Assembly: GCA_020832135.1 (NCBI GenBank)
Contig: JAFIFG010000015.1
Coordinates: forward strand, 62,001 to 126,000
DNA from: Clostridiaceae bacterium
Lineage (GTDB): Bacteria; Bacillota; Clostridia; Peptostreptococcales; Natronincolaceae
Length of the DNA stretch: 64,000 bases
Direction of reading: 5' to 3'
In this document: piece after piece, positions 1-9,906 of the stretch
Position numbering within the stretch: the first letter of the stretch is position 1
How the letters are laid out: each line of letters begins with the position of its first letter
Translations under genes and position numbers: made by a program
The notes under the pieces: model-generated
Databases searched by the model: none
What the model was told of the DNA's origin: nothing
The model's input: only the letters and a program-made list of their open reading frames with translations

Positions 1-977
1 GGACCAGGTCTTTCCATATTTGTCTTCTCTTTAATAACAACTTCTGTTTTAATGAAGATCTCGCCTTTATCTGGTGCTCCAGGTCTTCCCCACATAATAT
101 TTCTTTCTAGAACACCTTCTGAGGATCCAAACTCTCCAATTTGAACACCAGCTTCATCTGTTCCAGTTACTACTACTACTACACCATCAATCACTCTAGT
201 GATCCCTTGGCCTAATTTACTATCTGGCTCTTTGGTAGCTATAGGCTGAACATCCATGATGGTTTCGCTATATTTATCATAATTATCTGGAGTAATGATA
301 TCTACTTTAATAGCTGTTACAAGCTTACTAATCTTCACAGCATCTTCACATACATTTTCTCTAATGTAAAGAGTTGTTCCATCAAGTTTTGTTTCAGGAC
401 CAAATTCTACCTTGTCAATTTTAAAGTACTTTTTAACAAGTCTTCTCATTTCTTTTGCTTCTTCTGGTTTTACAACTTCTCCATTAGCCTCATCTGATTT
501 TGCTATAGGCGCATTCGCTTCAGGTACTGCAGCTGGTTGATTGTTCGCAGCCACACCTCCAGCTAATCCAACTGGGATTTCAAGGTTAATGTTCTTACCT
601 TCTCCTATGTGGATTTTCACTACCCCACCAGTTGTCTGTACTACTGGTGCAGGCTGTGTTGCTGCCACAGGTTTTACCTCTTCAACTACTTTTTCTTCTG
701 CCTTTTTTTCGTCTGCTTCTATAGTTTGTATACCTTCTAATAAGTCTGGTGTAAGTGGAGTTAAGGAATCAATAGTTTTTACTAATTTTGCTCCTAACAC
801 CTCTCCTATTTTCAAGCAGTTATCAGGCACTTGTAATAACCCTGAATCTTCTAAGTCTGGGAAAATAGCTGGGTCTTCTAAATTACTAGCTTCTAAAATT
901 GTACCTGCTTCTGTTCTACAACATACAACCGCTATATCATTTTTATGCTCTTGTGCAGTTTCTACAGTTATTGCCAT
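1..977 (-). CDS. prdA: D-proline reductase proprotein PrdA, 5' part (runs off the window)
   Basis: The complement reads from an ATG at 977, preceded by GGAGGCGATTTAC, and stays open to base 1, giving about 325 residues. The N-terminus (MAITVETAQEH, then DPAIFPDLEDSGLL and VVKIHIGEGKNINLEIPVG) matches PrdA of Stickland clostridia from memory. A Pro/Ala/Glu-rich linker lies around residues 95-115. In the family the proprotein is cleaved at an internal cysteine to give the pyruvoyl subunit, which with PrdB reduces D-proline to 5-aminovalerate in the cytoplasm. The cleavage region and prdB lie beyond the window. The gene is 35 bp downstream of prdC on the same strand, so the two are probably cotranscribed. 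Confidence 0.95.
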   Translation of the reverse strand, partial: MAITVETAQEHKNDIAVVCCRTEAGTILEASNLEDPAIFPDLEDSGLLQVPDNCLKIGEVLGAKLVKTIDSLTPLTPDLLEGIQTIEADEKKAEEKVVEEVKPVAATQPAPVVQTTGGVVKIHIGEGKNINLEIPVGLAGGVAANNQPAAVPEANAPIAKSDEANGEVVKPEEAKEMRRLVKKYFKIDKVEFGPETKLDGTTLYIRENVCEDAVKISKLVTAIKVDIITPDNYDKYSETIMDVQPIATKEPDSKLGQGITRVIDGVVVVVTGTDEAGVQIGEFGSSEGVLERNIMWGRPGAPDKGEIFIKTEVVIKEKTNMERPG

Positions 978-1012
978 GTAAATCGCCTCCTATCTATAAT
1001 GTTAAAGCTTTT

Positions 1013-2308
1013 TTAATCCTCTGATCTTCTAACAAGTCTTTCACCTGTTGCTCTTAGTACATGGTCTGTACTGTGATAAGTGGGAACTCCTAACCTAGGA
1101 GCTACATTCATGACTGTGTTCGTTCAGTCTCCACAGGTTCCAGTTAATAATACTTGTATTCCTTTTTTCTTCATGTTTAAAATCTTCTCTGCTTGTCCAG
1201 GACACTCACCTGGTTTGTCACAACGATATCTTCCGTTTACTTCTACCATTCGTTTGCATTTTTCTTCCGCTACGACTTCTGCCCCCATAGCTTTTGCAAT
1301 TTCCTTTAATCTTTCTTCCTGAGCACCACATTCACAAGCTAGTATACCCATCTTTCTTGTTTCTTGTGGAAATGGCATAGAAACTAGGATACCACCTAAG
1401 GTTTTTGTAATAGGAGCATCTTCGCTTCCTGCACTACCTGTAAAGGGTCCCCCTAATGTAATTTCACCATAGGGCTTTACAAAGCCACCACAAAGTTCAA
1501 TATATTTACCTACTGGTTCTCCTAATGGCACATCTAAAAAGACTTTGCCTTTTTTTCCATCCTGCACACGTCCTGCTACAGTTGTATCCTTCGTAATATA
1601 AGGTTTTCTTAACTCTATAGCATTCACTATATGCTTTATGGTCTCTACATTTTGTACTACTGCCCCAGCTTCTAGTGGTAATTTACCAGGCTCTAATTCA
1701 ATACCTAATAGTTCTCTTACAATAACCCTTTCGTCTCCTGAAGGATATATATCAGGTAAGAATTTAACTTCTATATCCTTTTCTATAGCACAGGCTTTTT
1801 TAAGAGATTTAACTGCCTTTTTATATTTTGCTTTAACAGCTATATAACCTTTTGAAGCATTGGTGATTTCTTTAATATATTTAACCCCTCTAACAAGAGA
1901 CTCTGGACTTTCCTCCATAATCTTTAGGTTATGAGCTAAAATAGGTTCACATTCTGCACCATTGACAATAACATAGCCGTCTTTTAGATCAACATTAAGT
2001 TTAACATGGGTGGGGAATCCTGCACCACCAGCCCCTACAATTCCTGCTTCCTCAATGGCCTTCAGTTTGTTGTCGGTTTCTTTAATCTTCACATATCCTT
2101 CAGGCTGCTCTTGGGCTGGGATAATAGTAATAAATTCTTCAGTAATGGTATCAACAGTTCCATATACACTGGCATGTATATTAGCACCTAAACCTTGAGG
2201 TATAGCAATCAACTGGCCTCTTTCTACTTCTTCGCCTGTGTTTACTATTGGTTTACATGGTGCCCCTACATGCTGTTTTAATGGTAAGATGATTTTCATT
2301 TTACTCAC
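1013..2308 (-). CDS. prdC: Proline reductase-associated electron transfer selenoprotein PrdC (in-frame UGA)
   Basis: RnfC-like protein thought to pass electrons towards proline reductase. A conventional reading stops after 394 residues at a TGA (1124-1126). The frame continues for 36 more sense codons to TAA at 1013, with protein-like sequence after the TGA (TNTVMNVAPRLGVPTYHSTD). Reading TGA as selenocysteine gives a C-G-D-U (CxxU) redox motif at residues 392-395 and a 431-residue protein. Members of this family from Stickland clostridia are, as I recall, selenoproteins. An RnfC-type glycine-rich segment GAGGAGFPTH is at 92-101. The ATG at 2308 follows GAAGGAGGTGAG. It is the first gene after the sigma-54 promoter, with prdA next. 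Tools that stop at UGA will truncate it. Confidence 0.9.
1124..1126 (-). other. UGA codon predicted to encode selenocysteine in prdC
   Basis: The complement of these bases is TGA, in frame between Cys-Gly-Asp and a 36-codon open extension. The codons ACCTGTGGAGAC just before it give a CxxU redox pair. A short complementary pair CTGTG/CACAG brackets the codon and could be part of a bacterial SECIS hairpin, but I could not fold the RNA. Confidence 0.85.
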
Positions 2309-2332
2309 CTCCTTCAGTTGCTTATATATATC

Positions 2333-2349
2333 TGCAACTATTATGCCAA
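2333..2349 (-). promoter_or_regulatory. Sigma-54 (-24/-12) promoter of the prd operon
   Basis: The complement reads TTGGCATAATAGTTGCA, with GG and GC exactly 10 bases apart, which is the canonical sigma-54 geometry (consensus TGGCAC-N5-TTGC). Transcription would start about 15 bases before the prdC ATG. PrdR, encoded upstream, is a sigma-54 activator with GAFTGA, so the pair fit. Confidence 0.85.
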
Positions 2350-2489
2350 GTTTTTTAAAACTTAAATATAACTATTAATTTTTTCTATACATATAGTTTA
2401 ACCTATTGAAATTATCTAATTACTTTTTTCTACATTTTTCTGTAATCTATGGAGAAGCCTTTTTTGTTAAGATAATATTTTAACTAACT

Positions 2490-2507
2490 GTGTCAGTTAT
2501 TTGACAC
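2490..2507. promoter_or_regulatory. Candidate PrdR upstream activating site 1
   Basis: Palindrome GTGTCA-GTTATT-TGACAC, about 140 bases upstream of the -24/-12 promoter, a usual distance for an enhancer-binding protein. The same half-sites and 6-base spacing recur at 2601-2618. That PrdR binds here is inference. Confidence 0.6.
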
Positions 2508-2591
2508 TTAATTCTTGTTGCAATTTTAATAATACTGTATACATACGTATAATCCTTGAAATCACTGCTACCCAACCCCAAATATACAAAA

Positions 2592-2645
2592 AATACAAAA
2601 GTGTCAACTCATTGACACATGTCGATGAGTTGACACTTTTGTATT
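2592..2645 (-). terminator. prdR terminator hairpin that also contains candidate PrdR site 2
   Basis: Perfect 21-base inverted repeat (arms 2592-2612 and 2625-2645, 12-base loop). On the prdR strand it is followed by a run of six T, as in an intrinsic terminator just after the prdR stop at 2683. Within it, 2601-2618 reads GTGTCA-ACTCAT-TGACAC, the same architecture as site 1, and a further TGACAC half-site is in the right arm. It may therefore serve both as terminator and as activator site. The rest of 2309-2682 shows no coding sequence. Confidence 0.65.
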
Positions 2646-2682
2646 AACTTTGTTTTTTTATAAACAATCAATAGGTATATCA

Positions 2683-4446
2683 TTACAAGTATTCCTTTAT
2701 ATTATAAAATTTTATCTTATAGTATAATGTGCTTCTAGGAATATTTAATAATTTAGCTGCTTGCTTTTTGTTACCATCGGCAGCCTCCATGGCTTTTCTT
2801 ATTATATCCATCTCTATAGACTTTATATTTTCCTGTAAGTCATAAGTTTGTGTAACATCGGTATTATCTGCATCCTGTACCTTTTCTAATATCTCTTCTG
2901 GTATACTTTCCATTGTTATTTCACGATTTTTAGAAAATACCACCAAATGCTCTACAGTATTTTTTAATTCTCTAATATTCCCCGGCCAATCATAGTTCAT
3001 TAATGCATGAAATACTTCTGCATTAATTTTAGGGAGAGATAAATTATTTTCTTTGCAAAACTCATTCATAAATTGTCTCATAAATATAGGTATGTCTTCT
3101 TTCCTATACTTCAAGCTAGGCAATTGTATGCTTACCACATTCAACCTATAAAACAAGTCTTCCCTGAAGCTTCCTTGTGCCACCATTGTCTTTAAATTTC
3201 TATGGGTTGCAGAAATAATTCTTATATCTATGTCAATAGGATCCTCTCCACCAACCCTTACCACCTGTCGATCTTGCAGTACTCTTAAAAGCTTTGCCTG
3301 CATATATAATGGCATATCACCTATTTCATCTAGAAATAAAGTTCCCTTATCCGCTAGCTCTACCTTTCCAACTTTCCCTTTATTTAAGGCACCTGTAAAG
3401 GCTCCACCTTCATAGCCAAACATTTCACTTTCAAAAAGACTCTCTGGTATAGCACTGCAATTTATTGCTACAAAGGGCCCTTTTCTGCCACTGGCCTGAT
3501 GGATAGCCCTAGCAAACACTTCTTTTCCTGTTCCACTTTCTCCTCCAATTAACACACTACTATTGGTAGAAGCCACCTGTGTGGCTTTATCTATTTTTTC
3601 TTTTATAATTTCACTTTTACCAAAAACTTTATCAAAGGAGTATTGGGCTTCATTTATTTTATTTACCTCCATCTGTAGGTAATCAAGTTTTTCCTTTGTG
3701 GTTTCTAATTCAATAGATAGATTAGCAGTTTCTGTTATGTCTCTATCAGTTGATACAGCTGCCACAAGTTCATCCCCAATAAATATAGGGATAGCACTTA
3801 TAATGGCATAGCTTCCTTTTCTAGGGCTATGATAAACATTTTCTATTGGCTTGTTTTCCTGTAATGCCCTAAGCAACAATGCAGTGGGAAAAAACTCTTC
3901 TAATTGCCTCCCTACAATTTCCTCTGATTTTACCCTATACAGTTTTTCAGCTTGTTTAGACCATAATATAACAATTTTATTTTTATCAATAACACAAACC
4001 CCCTCATGAAGGTTGTGTAAAATATGCCCTAATGCTTCATGCATTTCATCTATTTTAGAATATACTTTATTTAAAATATCATGTATTCTAACTATTCCTA
4101 CTACCTTATTTTCTTTTATAACCGGCACCCGACCTATGCTTTTCTTTCTCATTAAATTTCTTGCTTCAATTGCCTTTGCACCTTCATCTATACTCACCAC
4201 ATCCTGTGTCCCATGGATAGCTACTGCTTTTTCTAGGTTCTCTTCTGTCTCTACACTTCTTATAATATCCTTGAAGGTAAGCACCGCCATAATTTGATCT
4301 TCATCGTTATATACAACTATATCTTCTACCTTATGATCCAGCATCTTTTTGATAGCTTCTTTTCTAGAGGACTTATAGTGAATTTTTAAAACATTGGTGC
4401 TCATAATATCTAAAACAGTATAGTTATCCAATTTATCTAAAAACAT
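2683..4446 (-). CDS. prdR: Sigma-54-dependent transcriptional activator PrdR
   Basis: 587 residues. Two CBS domains (about 10-65 and 80-130), a PAS domain (about 140-245), a sigma-54 AAA+ domain (about 275-510) with Walker A GESGTGKE at 302-309, the sigma-54 contact loop GAFTGA at 348-353 and Walker B FLDEIGD at 371-377, and a Fis-type helix-turn-helix at the C-terminus ([19 protein letters not shown]). CBS plus PAS is the layout I recall for the proline-responsive activator PrdR. The ATG follows AAGGAGAGGTTTC. It lies directly upstream of the prdC promoter on the same strand with candidate binding palindromes between, so it most likely activates prd genes in response to proline. The sensing domain for proline is not known from sequence. 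Confidence 0.9.
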   Translation of the reverse strand: MFLDKLDNYTVLDIMSTNVLKIHYKSSRKEAIKKMLDHKVEDIVVYNDEDQIMAVLTFKDIIRSVETEENLEKAVAIHGTQDVVSIDEGAKAIEARNLMRKKSIGRVPVIKENKVVGIVRIHDILNKVYSKIDEMHEALGHILHNLHEGVCVIDKNKIVILWSKQAEKLYRVKSEEIVGRQLEEFFPTALLLRALQENKPIENVYHSPRKGSYAIISAIPIFIGDELVAAVSTDRDITETANLSIELETTKEKLDYLQMEVNKINEAQYSFDKVFGKSEIIKEKIDKATQVASTNSSVLIGGESGTGKEVFARAIHQASGRKGPFVAINCSAIPESLFESEMFGYEGGAFTGALNKGKVGKVELADKGTLFLDEIGDMPLYMQAKLLRVLQDRQVVRVGGEDPIDIDIRIISATHRNLKTMVAQGSFREDLFYRLNVVSIQLPSLKYRKEDIPIFMRQFMNEFCKENNLSLPKINAEVFHALMNYDWPGNIRELKNTVEHLVVFSKNREITMESIPEEILEKVQDADNTDVTQTYDLQENIKSIEMDIIRKAMEAADGNKKQAAKLLNIPRSTLYYKIKFYNIKEYL

Positions 4447-4574
4447 GAAACCTCTCCTTACTTAAAGTAAAGTTATTATGCTTCAAAATCAATGATCTTA
4501 CTTAGATTATAAACAATGCCTTGTAATTTTTCAAAGAAAATTTTTTTGGGTGTTTAGCATGGTATTTTATGGGG

Positions 4575-4580
4575 TATAAT
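4575..4580 (+). promoter_or_regulatory. Likely -10 box for rubredoxin
   Basis: TATAAT about 64 bases upstream of the rubredoxin ATG. No good -35 was found at 17 bases, so support is modest. Confidence 0.4.
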
Positions 4581-4643
4581 CTTAACGTCATTACATAAAA
4601 ATAATAATAGATAAAACTTGATTAGAGAAAGGAGTTATTAATT

Positions 4644-4808
4644 ATGCAAAAATATTTATGTACACCATGTGGTTATGTTTATGATCCAGAGGTAGGAGAT
4701 CCAGATTCAGGTATCGCTCCAGGAACATCTTTTGATGACATCCCTGATGACTGGGTATGTCCTGTTTGTGGTGTAGGCAAGGATATGTTCGAACCTACAG
4801 AAGACTAA
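4644..4808 (+). CDS. Rubredoxin
   Basis: 54-residue protein starting at an ATG after GAAAGGAGTTATTAATT. It has the two classic iron-binding knuckles, CTPCGY (C6, C9) and CPVCGVGK (C39, C42), with [14 protein letters not shown] between them, so it should hold one Fe(SCys)4 centre. Rubredoxins carry single electrons in the cytoplasm of anaerobes, often in oxygen or peroxide detoxification with rubrerythrin or flavodiiron proteins. Full family length, monocistronic, divergent from prdR and followed by a strong terminator. Its redox partner cannot be told from the neighbourhood. Confidence 0.97.
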   Translation: MQKYLCTPCGYVYDPEVGDPDSGIAPGTSFDDIPDDWVCPVCGVGKDMFEPTED

Positions 4809-4827
4809 TATGCAATAAACTATAAGT

Positions 4828-4865
4828 AACTGCTTTGATTTTTAAATCAAAGCAGTTTTATTTTT
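4828..4865 (+). terminator. Intrinsic terminator after rubredoxin
   Basis: Perfect 14-base arms AACTGCTTTGATTT / AAATCAAAGCAGTT (4828-4841, 4844-4857) followed by a T-rich tract. Confidence 0.8.
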
Positions 4866-4871
4866 AGGCTA

Positions 4872-4911
4872 CTAAAAAGAAGCTTCAAAGTATTTAATAC
4901 TTTGGAGCTTC
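4872..4911 (-). terminator. Intrinsic terminator of the lon-engB unit
   Basis: Inverted repeat with arms 4879-4894 and 4896-4911 (one mismatch), followed on the complement by TTTTT. The repeat includes the last codons of engB. Confidence 0.75.
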
Positions 4912-5520
4912 TTCTATTGTAACAGGCAATCCTGCATTAATGAACAGGGTTGAAATGTTAGTCCACAAATTTTCAACACCTTCTTTTTTCAATGAGGATA
5001 TAGGTACTACCTTGTCTTCTTTAGTCATACCTAGCTTTTCTTTTATAATTTTAATATTTTTTTGATATTGAGACCTCTTGATTTTATCAAGTTTTGTTGC
5101 CACTACTATAGAGCCATATCCATAGTGTTTAATCCAGTCATACATCAATTTATCATCAGCACTAGGTTCATGTCTTATATCTACTAATAAAAGAACTTCT
5201 AATAAATTTTCTCTAGTAGCTAGGTAGGTTTCAATAGTTTTTCCCCAAGAAGCCCTTTCACTCTTAGAAACTCTAGCATATCCGTATCCCGGAAGATCCA
5301 CAAAATGAAATTCTTCATTAATAACAAAAAAGTTTATGGTTCTGGTTTTTCCCGGAGTTGAACTGACCTTTACAAGTTTTTTTCTATTTAATAATGTGTT
5401 AATAGTAGAGGATTTGCCTACATTAGAGCGTCCTACAAAGGCAATCTCCGGTAGCATTTCTTCTGGATATTGATCAGGATATACAGCACTCGTGACAAAC
5501 TCAGATGTTTTAATTTTCAT
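4894..5520 (-). CDS. engB: Ribosome biogenesis GTPase YsxC/EngB
   Basis: 208 residues, normal for the family. GTPase motifs are clear: G1 GRSNVGKS at 30-37, G3 DLPG at 75-78, G4 TKLDK near 142. EngB helps late assembly of the 50S subunit in the cytoplasm and is usually essential. The ATG overlaps the end of lon by 11 bases, so translation is probably coupled. Position after lon is the common Firmicute arrangement. A terminator overlaps its stop. Confidence 0.97.
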   Translation of the reverse strand: MKIKTSEFVTSAVYPDQYPEEMLPEIAFVGRSNVGKSSTINTLLNRKKLVKVSSTPGKTRTINFFVINEEFHFVDLPGYGYARVSKSERASWGKTIETYLATRENLLEVLLLVDIRHEPSADDKLMYDWIKHYGYGSIVVATKLDKIKRSQYQKNIKIIKEKLGMTKEDKVVPISSLKKEGVENLWTNISTLFINAGLPVTIEEAPKY

Positions 5521-7861
5521 TGTTTTCTCCCCTTTTCAGAGCATGTTCCAGCACTTCATCCATATGCTCTACAAACACAAACTCCATTTTTTTCTTTACG
5601 TTTTGTGGTATCTCTTCTATATCTCTTTTATTATCCATTGGCAAGAGTACTTTATTAATTCCAGCTCTATTGGCCGCCAGTACCTTTTCCTTAATACCTC
5701 CTACAGGAAGAACCCTTCCTCTTAAGGTTATTTCACCCGTCATGGCTACATCCTTATATACGGGAATCTCTGTTAAGGCTGAAATAACTGCAGTGGCCAT
5801 AGTAATTCCTGCTGAAGGACCGTCCTTAGGAGTTGCACCTTCTGGTATATGTATATGTATATCCTTCTTATTGTGAAATTCAGGATCTATTTTCAGCTCC
5901 TCCACCTTAGATCGGATATAGCTAATACCCGCTCTGGCGGATTCCTTCATAACATCCCCCAACTGGCCAGTTAATACTTGTTTACCATTCCCCTGCATCG
6001 GTGTCACTTCTATAGATAATGTATCTCCTCCTACCATGGTCCAAGCTAATCCTCTCACAATACCTACTTCATCTTTAAGATTTGCCATTTCATATCTATA
6101 GATAGGATTTCCTAAGTATTTCTTTAAATTATTTGGAGCGATTCTTATAAGCTTCACTTCCTCTTCCACCATTCTCTTTGCAGCCTTTCTACAAAGATTA
6201 GCCATTTGCCTTTCAAGATTTCTGACACCAGACTCCCTTGTATAATAGTTTATGGTATCTATTAAGGCATTCTCTGATACCTGCAATGTTTCAGAAGTTA
6301 ACCCATGTTCTTTAATTTGCTTAGGTAGTAAGTACTTCTTAGCTATATTTAATTTTTCTTCTTCCGTATAACCGGCTATCCTAATAACCTCCATACGATC
6401 TAGTAAAGGTCTTGGTATAGTATCTAATGTATTTGCAGTTGTAATAAACATTACTTTAGATAGGTTAAATGGTGCTTCCAGGAAATGATCTGTAAAGTCA
6501 TGATTTTGCTCTGGATCCAATACTTCCAACAGTGCAGATGCAGGATCCCCTCTAAAATCGCTAGCTAATTTATCTATCTCATCCAGTAAAAACAACGGGT
6601 TTTTTGTGCCCACTTGACGTATAGAAGAAATAATTCTTCCAGGAATAGCACCTACATAGGTTCTCCTATGTCCTCTTATTTCCGCTTCATCTCGAACTCC
6701 ACCCAAGGACATTCTTACAAATTTACGATTCAATGACCTAGCAATGGATTTAGCAATAGAAGTTTTACCTACACCAGGTGGTCCTACAAGGCACAAAATA
6801 GGTCCCTTCATAGATTTAGATAACTGCCTTATAGCTAAATATTCTAATATTCTCTCCTTTACCTTTTTTAATCCATAATGATCTTCATCTAAAATATCAG
6901 CTGATTTTTTTATATCAAGACTATCCTTCGTTTCCTTTTTCCAAGGAAGATTTAATATCCAATCTATGTAATTTCTAATTACTCCCGTCTCAGCTGAAGC
7001 TGGAGATAATCTTAATAGTCTATCGATTTCTCTCTCTATTTTTTCATGAATATCTTTAGGTAGCTTTAGTTTTTTAAGTTTTTCCTTGTATTCTGCCACT
7101 TCCTCTACAAGACCTTCATCTTCACCTAATTCTTTTTGTATGGCCTTTAATTGCTCTCTTAAATAATATTCTTTTTGTACTTTGTTAATCTGCTTTTTCA
7201 CTCTACTATTTATCTTTTTCTCTATCTCTAATATTTGTATTTCTTCCAATAAAATTTTATAAAGAACTTCTAGTCGTTCTACTGGATCAAAAGCTTCCAG
7301 GATTTCCTGCTTTTGTAGGGGCTTTATAAATATATTAGAAGCAATTGTATCTGCTAATCTACCTGGCATCTCAATCTCTGCAACAGTTAATAAAATCTCT
7401 GGCGAAATTTTATTACTTATATCAACATACTCTTCAAAAGTATCCAACACACTACGCATCAATGCCTCTGTTTCTTCTCCCATCTCCACCTCTTGGCTAT
7501 AACTTCTTTCCTCTACTTCTACTTTGAAGTAAGGTGTTTCTTGTAGTACTTCTACAATTTTAGCTCTTGAAATACCTTCAACCAATACCCTGATGGTGTC
7601 TCCAGGTAGCTTTAACATTTGCTTTATCTTTCCTATCGTTCCAACCTCATAAATATCCTCTAATGTAGGAGCATTTACCTCTGCCTCTTTTTGGGAAGCT
7701 AAAAAAATCAATTGATCATATACCATAGCCTCCTCTAAAGCATTAATAGATCGTTCTCTTCCCACATCAAAATGTATAACCATATATGGAAAAACAGTTA
7801 AACCCCTTAATGGAATTAAAGGAATTGTACGGGTTTTAGTAGTTGTTTCTTTTTCTTCCAT
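5510..7861 (-). CDS. lon: ATP-dependent protease Lon
   Basis: 783 residues. An N-terminal LON substrate-binding domain (about 10-205), a coiled helical linker, an AAA+ module with Walker A GPPGVGKT and Walker [10 protein letters not shown], and a C-terminal serine-lysine protease domain with KDGPSAG (catalytic Ser) and [10 protein letters not shown] (catalytic Lys). It degrades misfolded and some regulatory proteins in the cytosol. The ATG follows AAGGAGTCGATACT. It lies between lonB (163 bases upstream, with a terminator between) and engB (overlapping), so it probably has its own promoter in 7862-8000. No HrcA or CtsR operator was recognised there. Confidence 0.98.
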   Translation of the reverse strand: MEEKETTTKTRTIPLIPLRGLTVFPYMVIHFDVGRERSINALEEAMVYDQLIFLASQKEAEVNAPTLEDIYEVGTIGKIKQMLKLPGDTIRVLVEGISRAKIVEVLQETPYFKVEVEERSYSQEVEMGEETEALMRSVLDTFEEYVDISNKISPEILLTVAEIEMPGRLADTIASNIFIKPLQKQEILEAFDPVERLEVLYKILLEEIQILEIEKKINSRVKKQINKVQKEYYLREQLKAIQKELGEDEGLVEEVAEYKEKLKKLKLPKDIHEKIEREIDRLLRLSPASAETGVIRNYIDWILNLPWKKETKDSLDIKKSADILDEDHYGLKKVKERILEYLAIRQLSKSMKGPILCLVGPPGVGKTSIAKSIARSLNRKFVRMSLGGVRDEAEIRGHRRTYVGAIPGRIISSIRQVGTKNPLFLLDEIDKLASDFRGDPASALLEVLDPEQNHDFTDHFLEAPFNLSKVMFITTANTLDTIPRPLLDRMEVIRIAGYTEEEKLNIAKKYLLPKQIKEHGLTSETLQVSENALIDTINYYTRESGVRNLERQMANLCRKAAKRMVEEEVKLIRIAPNNLKKYLGNPIYRYEMANLKDEVGIVRGLAWTMVGGDTLSIEVTPMQGNGKQVLTGQLGDVMKESARAGISYIRSKVEELKIDPEFHNKKDIHIHIPEGATPKDGPSAGITMATAVISALTEIPVYKDVAMTGEITLRGRVLPVGGIKEKVLAANRAGINKVLLPMDNKRDIEEIPQNVKKKMEFVFVEHMDEVLEHALKRGENNEN

Positions 7862-7999
7862 AGTATCGACTCCTTATTTTTATCTTTGCTGTGTCACTAG
7901 GTCTCATTTATATCATGCAATTGATTACTATTATATCTTTTCATACTACTTTTTTCAATATTTTACCCTAATTTCCATCATCCTATCAATACATTTAGA

Positions 8000-8033
8000 A
8001 AAAAGTAGTCTTAAAAGCTAAGACTACCTTTTT
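8000..8033 (-). terminator. Terminator at the end of lonB
   Basis: Arms GTAGTCTT (8005-8012) and AAGACTAC (8020-8027), flanked by A and T runs. It overlaps the lonB stop codon. Confidence 0.65.
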
Positions 8034-9709
8034 TCTTTATTACTTAAAGCTGCAGCAAAATCTATAGTTTCATTGCTTCTGCTAATTGTTTTAGTTTTTG
8101 ATTCCACATTAATTGCTAATTCTATTACCTCTTCTACATTTTCTACTGGAATTACTTTTATTGTAAATTCTTTAAATCTTTCTTGATAATTATCTTTGGG
8201 AATAATGACACGCTTACACCCAGCTTTTTTCGCTGCTTCTATCTTAGATTTAATACCCCCTACCGGCTTCACCTTTCCTCTGATGGAGACTTCTCCTGTC
8301 ATGGCTAAAAGGCTGTCTACTGGTCGCTTAGTAATAGCAGAATAAATAGCAGTTACCATTGTCACTCCAGCTGAAGGTCCATCTATAGGTATCCCCCCAG
8401 GAAAGTTTACATGTATATCGTAGTCTTTAGGATCCACATGTAAAATTTCTTTTATCACTGTCAATACATTATCTACTGAATCCGAAGCTGTGCTGCGTCG
8501 TTTAAATGTCTTACCTGGTGAGTTTGTTTCTTCCGTTTCTATAATACCGGTTACAATGATTCTCCCATGACCCTTTTGAGGTAATTGTATAGCTGACACC
8601 TCTATATCTATGAGCATCCCCATATTAGGCCCATAGACCGCCAATCCATTTACCAACCCTACAGTAGCTTCGTTTATTACCTTTTTGTTAGGTCTAGGAT
8701 TATATTGACCATTTTCCACTACCCACTGAACATCTTCTAATGTTATTTTTTTTCTACCTTCTGTCAATGCTAGCCCACCGGTTATTTGAATGATGTTCAC
8801 TGCTTCCCTGCCATTTGATGCGTATTTTTTTATTTCTTCAATTGCCCTTTCTTCTATTTGAAACTCACTTTTCTTGCAGGCTTTATTTGCTATTATGCCT
8901 ATTTCCTCTTCTGATAATGGCTTGAAGTAAATCTCTACACAACGAGATCTCAAAGCTGGTGGTAGGTCTCCTGGGGTTCTCGTAGTCGCTCCTACCAACC
9001 TAAAATCAGCAGGCAAACCATTTTTAAATATTTCATGTATATGCTGTGGTACATTTTGATCTTCATTATTATAATAGGCACTTTCTAAGTATACCTTTCT
9101 ATCTTCTAGCACTTTTAATAATTTATTCATTTGCACTCCATGCAGTTCTCCAATTTCATCTAAAAACAACATCCCTCCATGGGCTTTTGTTACAGCTCCT
9201 GGTTTAGGCTGTGGAACCCCCGCCTGCCCCAATGGTCCAGCACCTTGATATATAGGATCATGTACTGAGCCCATTAGGGGATCTGCTATTCCTCTATCAT
9301 CAAACCTCAATGTTGTGGCATCCATTTCAATGAACTTTGATTTATCATTAAATGGAGATGCATTGGTTTTTTTTGCTTCCTCTAGTATTACTCTAGCCGC
9401 TGCTGTTTTACCTACACCTGGTGGTCCATATATAATAACATGCTGAGGATTAGGGCTACAAAGGGCCGCCTTTAGAGCCTTTAATCCATCTTCTTGTCCT
9501 ACGATATCTTCAAAGGTGGCAGGTCTTGTATGTTCTGCTAAAGGTATCGTCAATGCCTGTTCCCTTAATTCCTTTAATTTTTCCAATTCTTTTTTTGATT
9601 CTTTTTCTATTGCCGATTTATTTCCCTGTTGATTTTTTAATAGGCCTAAAAAATACATTCCAATTACTACCGCGAAAAAAAACTGTATCAAAAAAAAGAT
9701 ATTCGGCAA
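8024..9709 (-). CDS. lonB: Membrane-anchored ATP-dependent protease LonB, TTG start
   Basis: 561 residues from a TTG at 9709. I prefer this to the upstream GTG at 9727 because AGGGAGG ends seven bases before the TTG and lies downstream of the GTG. The N-terminus is a hydrophobic anchor (IFFLIQFFFAVVIGMYFLGLL). An AAA+ domain follows with Walker A GPPGVGKT and GGMLFLDEIGEL. The C-terminal Lon protease domain has the Ser motif DGPSAG and the Lys in GGIKSKIEAAKKAG. It lacks the LAN domain of Lon, as expected for the Bacillus LonB group, which in spore formers is linked to forespore proteolysis. It is divergent from the chromate-transporter genes. Confidence 0.93.
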   Translation of the reverse strand: MPNIFFLIQFFFAVVIGMYFLGLLKNQQGNKSAIEKESKKELEKLKELREQALTIPLAEHTRPATFEDIVGQEDGLKALKAALCSPNPQHVIIYGPPGVGKTAAARVILEEAKKTNASPFNDKSKFIEMDATTLRFDDRGIADPLMGSVHDPIYQGAGPLGQAGVPQPKPGAVTKAHGGMLFLDEIGELHGVQMNKLLKVLEDRKVYLESAYYNNEDQNVPQHIHEIFKNGLPADFRLVGATTRTPGDLPPALRSRCVEIYFKPLSEEEIGIIANKACKKSEFQIEERAIEEIKKYASNGREAVNIIQITGGLALTEGRKKITLEDVQWVVENGQYNPRPNKKVINEATVGLVNGLAVYGPNMGMLIDIEVSAIQLPQKGHGRIIVTGIIETEETNSPGKTFKRRSTASDSVDNVLTVIKEILHVDPKDYDIHVNFPGGIPIDGPSAGVTMVTAIYSAITKRPVDSLLAMTGEVSIRGKVKPVGGIKSKIEAAKKAGCKRVIIPKDNYQERFKEFTIKVIPVENVEEVIELAINVESKTKTISRSNETIDFAAALSNKEKR

Positions 9710-9844
9710 ATTCTCGCCTCCCTTCACAATTTACCATTACTGTATTGTTGAACCTTATTTTATAATTTTAGTATGTACATCATAACTGTAATTATCCTGT
9801 ATCAAAACCTGCTATAATAAGCAACAATAGGAAACAAGATATTT

Positions 9845-9872
9845 TTGTTGAATTTTCAAATTATGTTATACT
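9845..9872 (+). promoter_or_regulatory. Promoter for the chromate-transporter pair
   Basis: TTGTTG, 16-base spacer, TATACT, ending 34 bases before the first gene's ATG. Confidence 0.5.
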
Positions 9873-9906
9873 AATATAGAATTTAAAATTACTTGGAGGT
9901 TTTTTT

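Noticed and set aside
541-981. Open frame on the plus strand opposite prdA
   Set aside because: It is the antisense of a well-supported prdA and has no ribosome site or recognisable protein sequence.
2592-2645. Large inverted repeat as an insertion-sequence end or attachment site
   Set aside because: It is directly after prdR, followed by a T run, and contains a regulatory-type palindrome; no second copy or transposase is nearby.
9707-9727. GTG at 9727 as the lonB start
   Set aside because: The only good ribosome site (AGGGAGG) lies downstream of it and at the right distance from the TTG at 9709.
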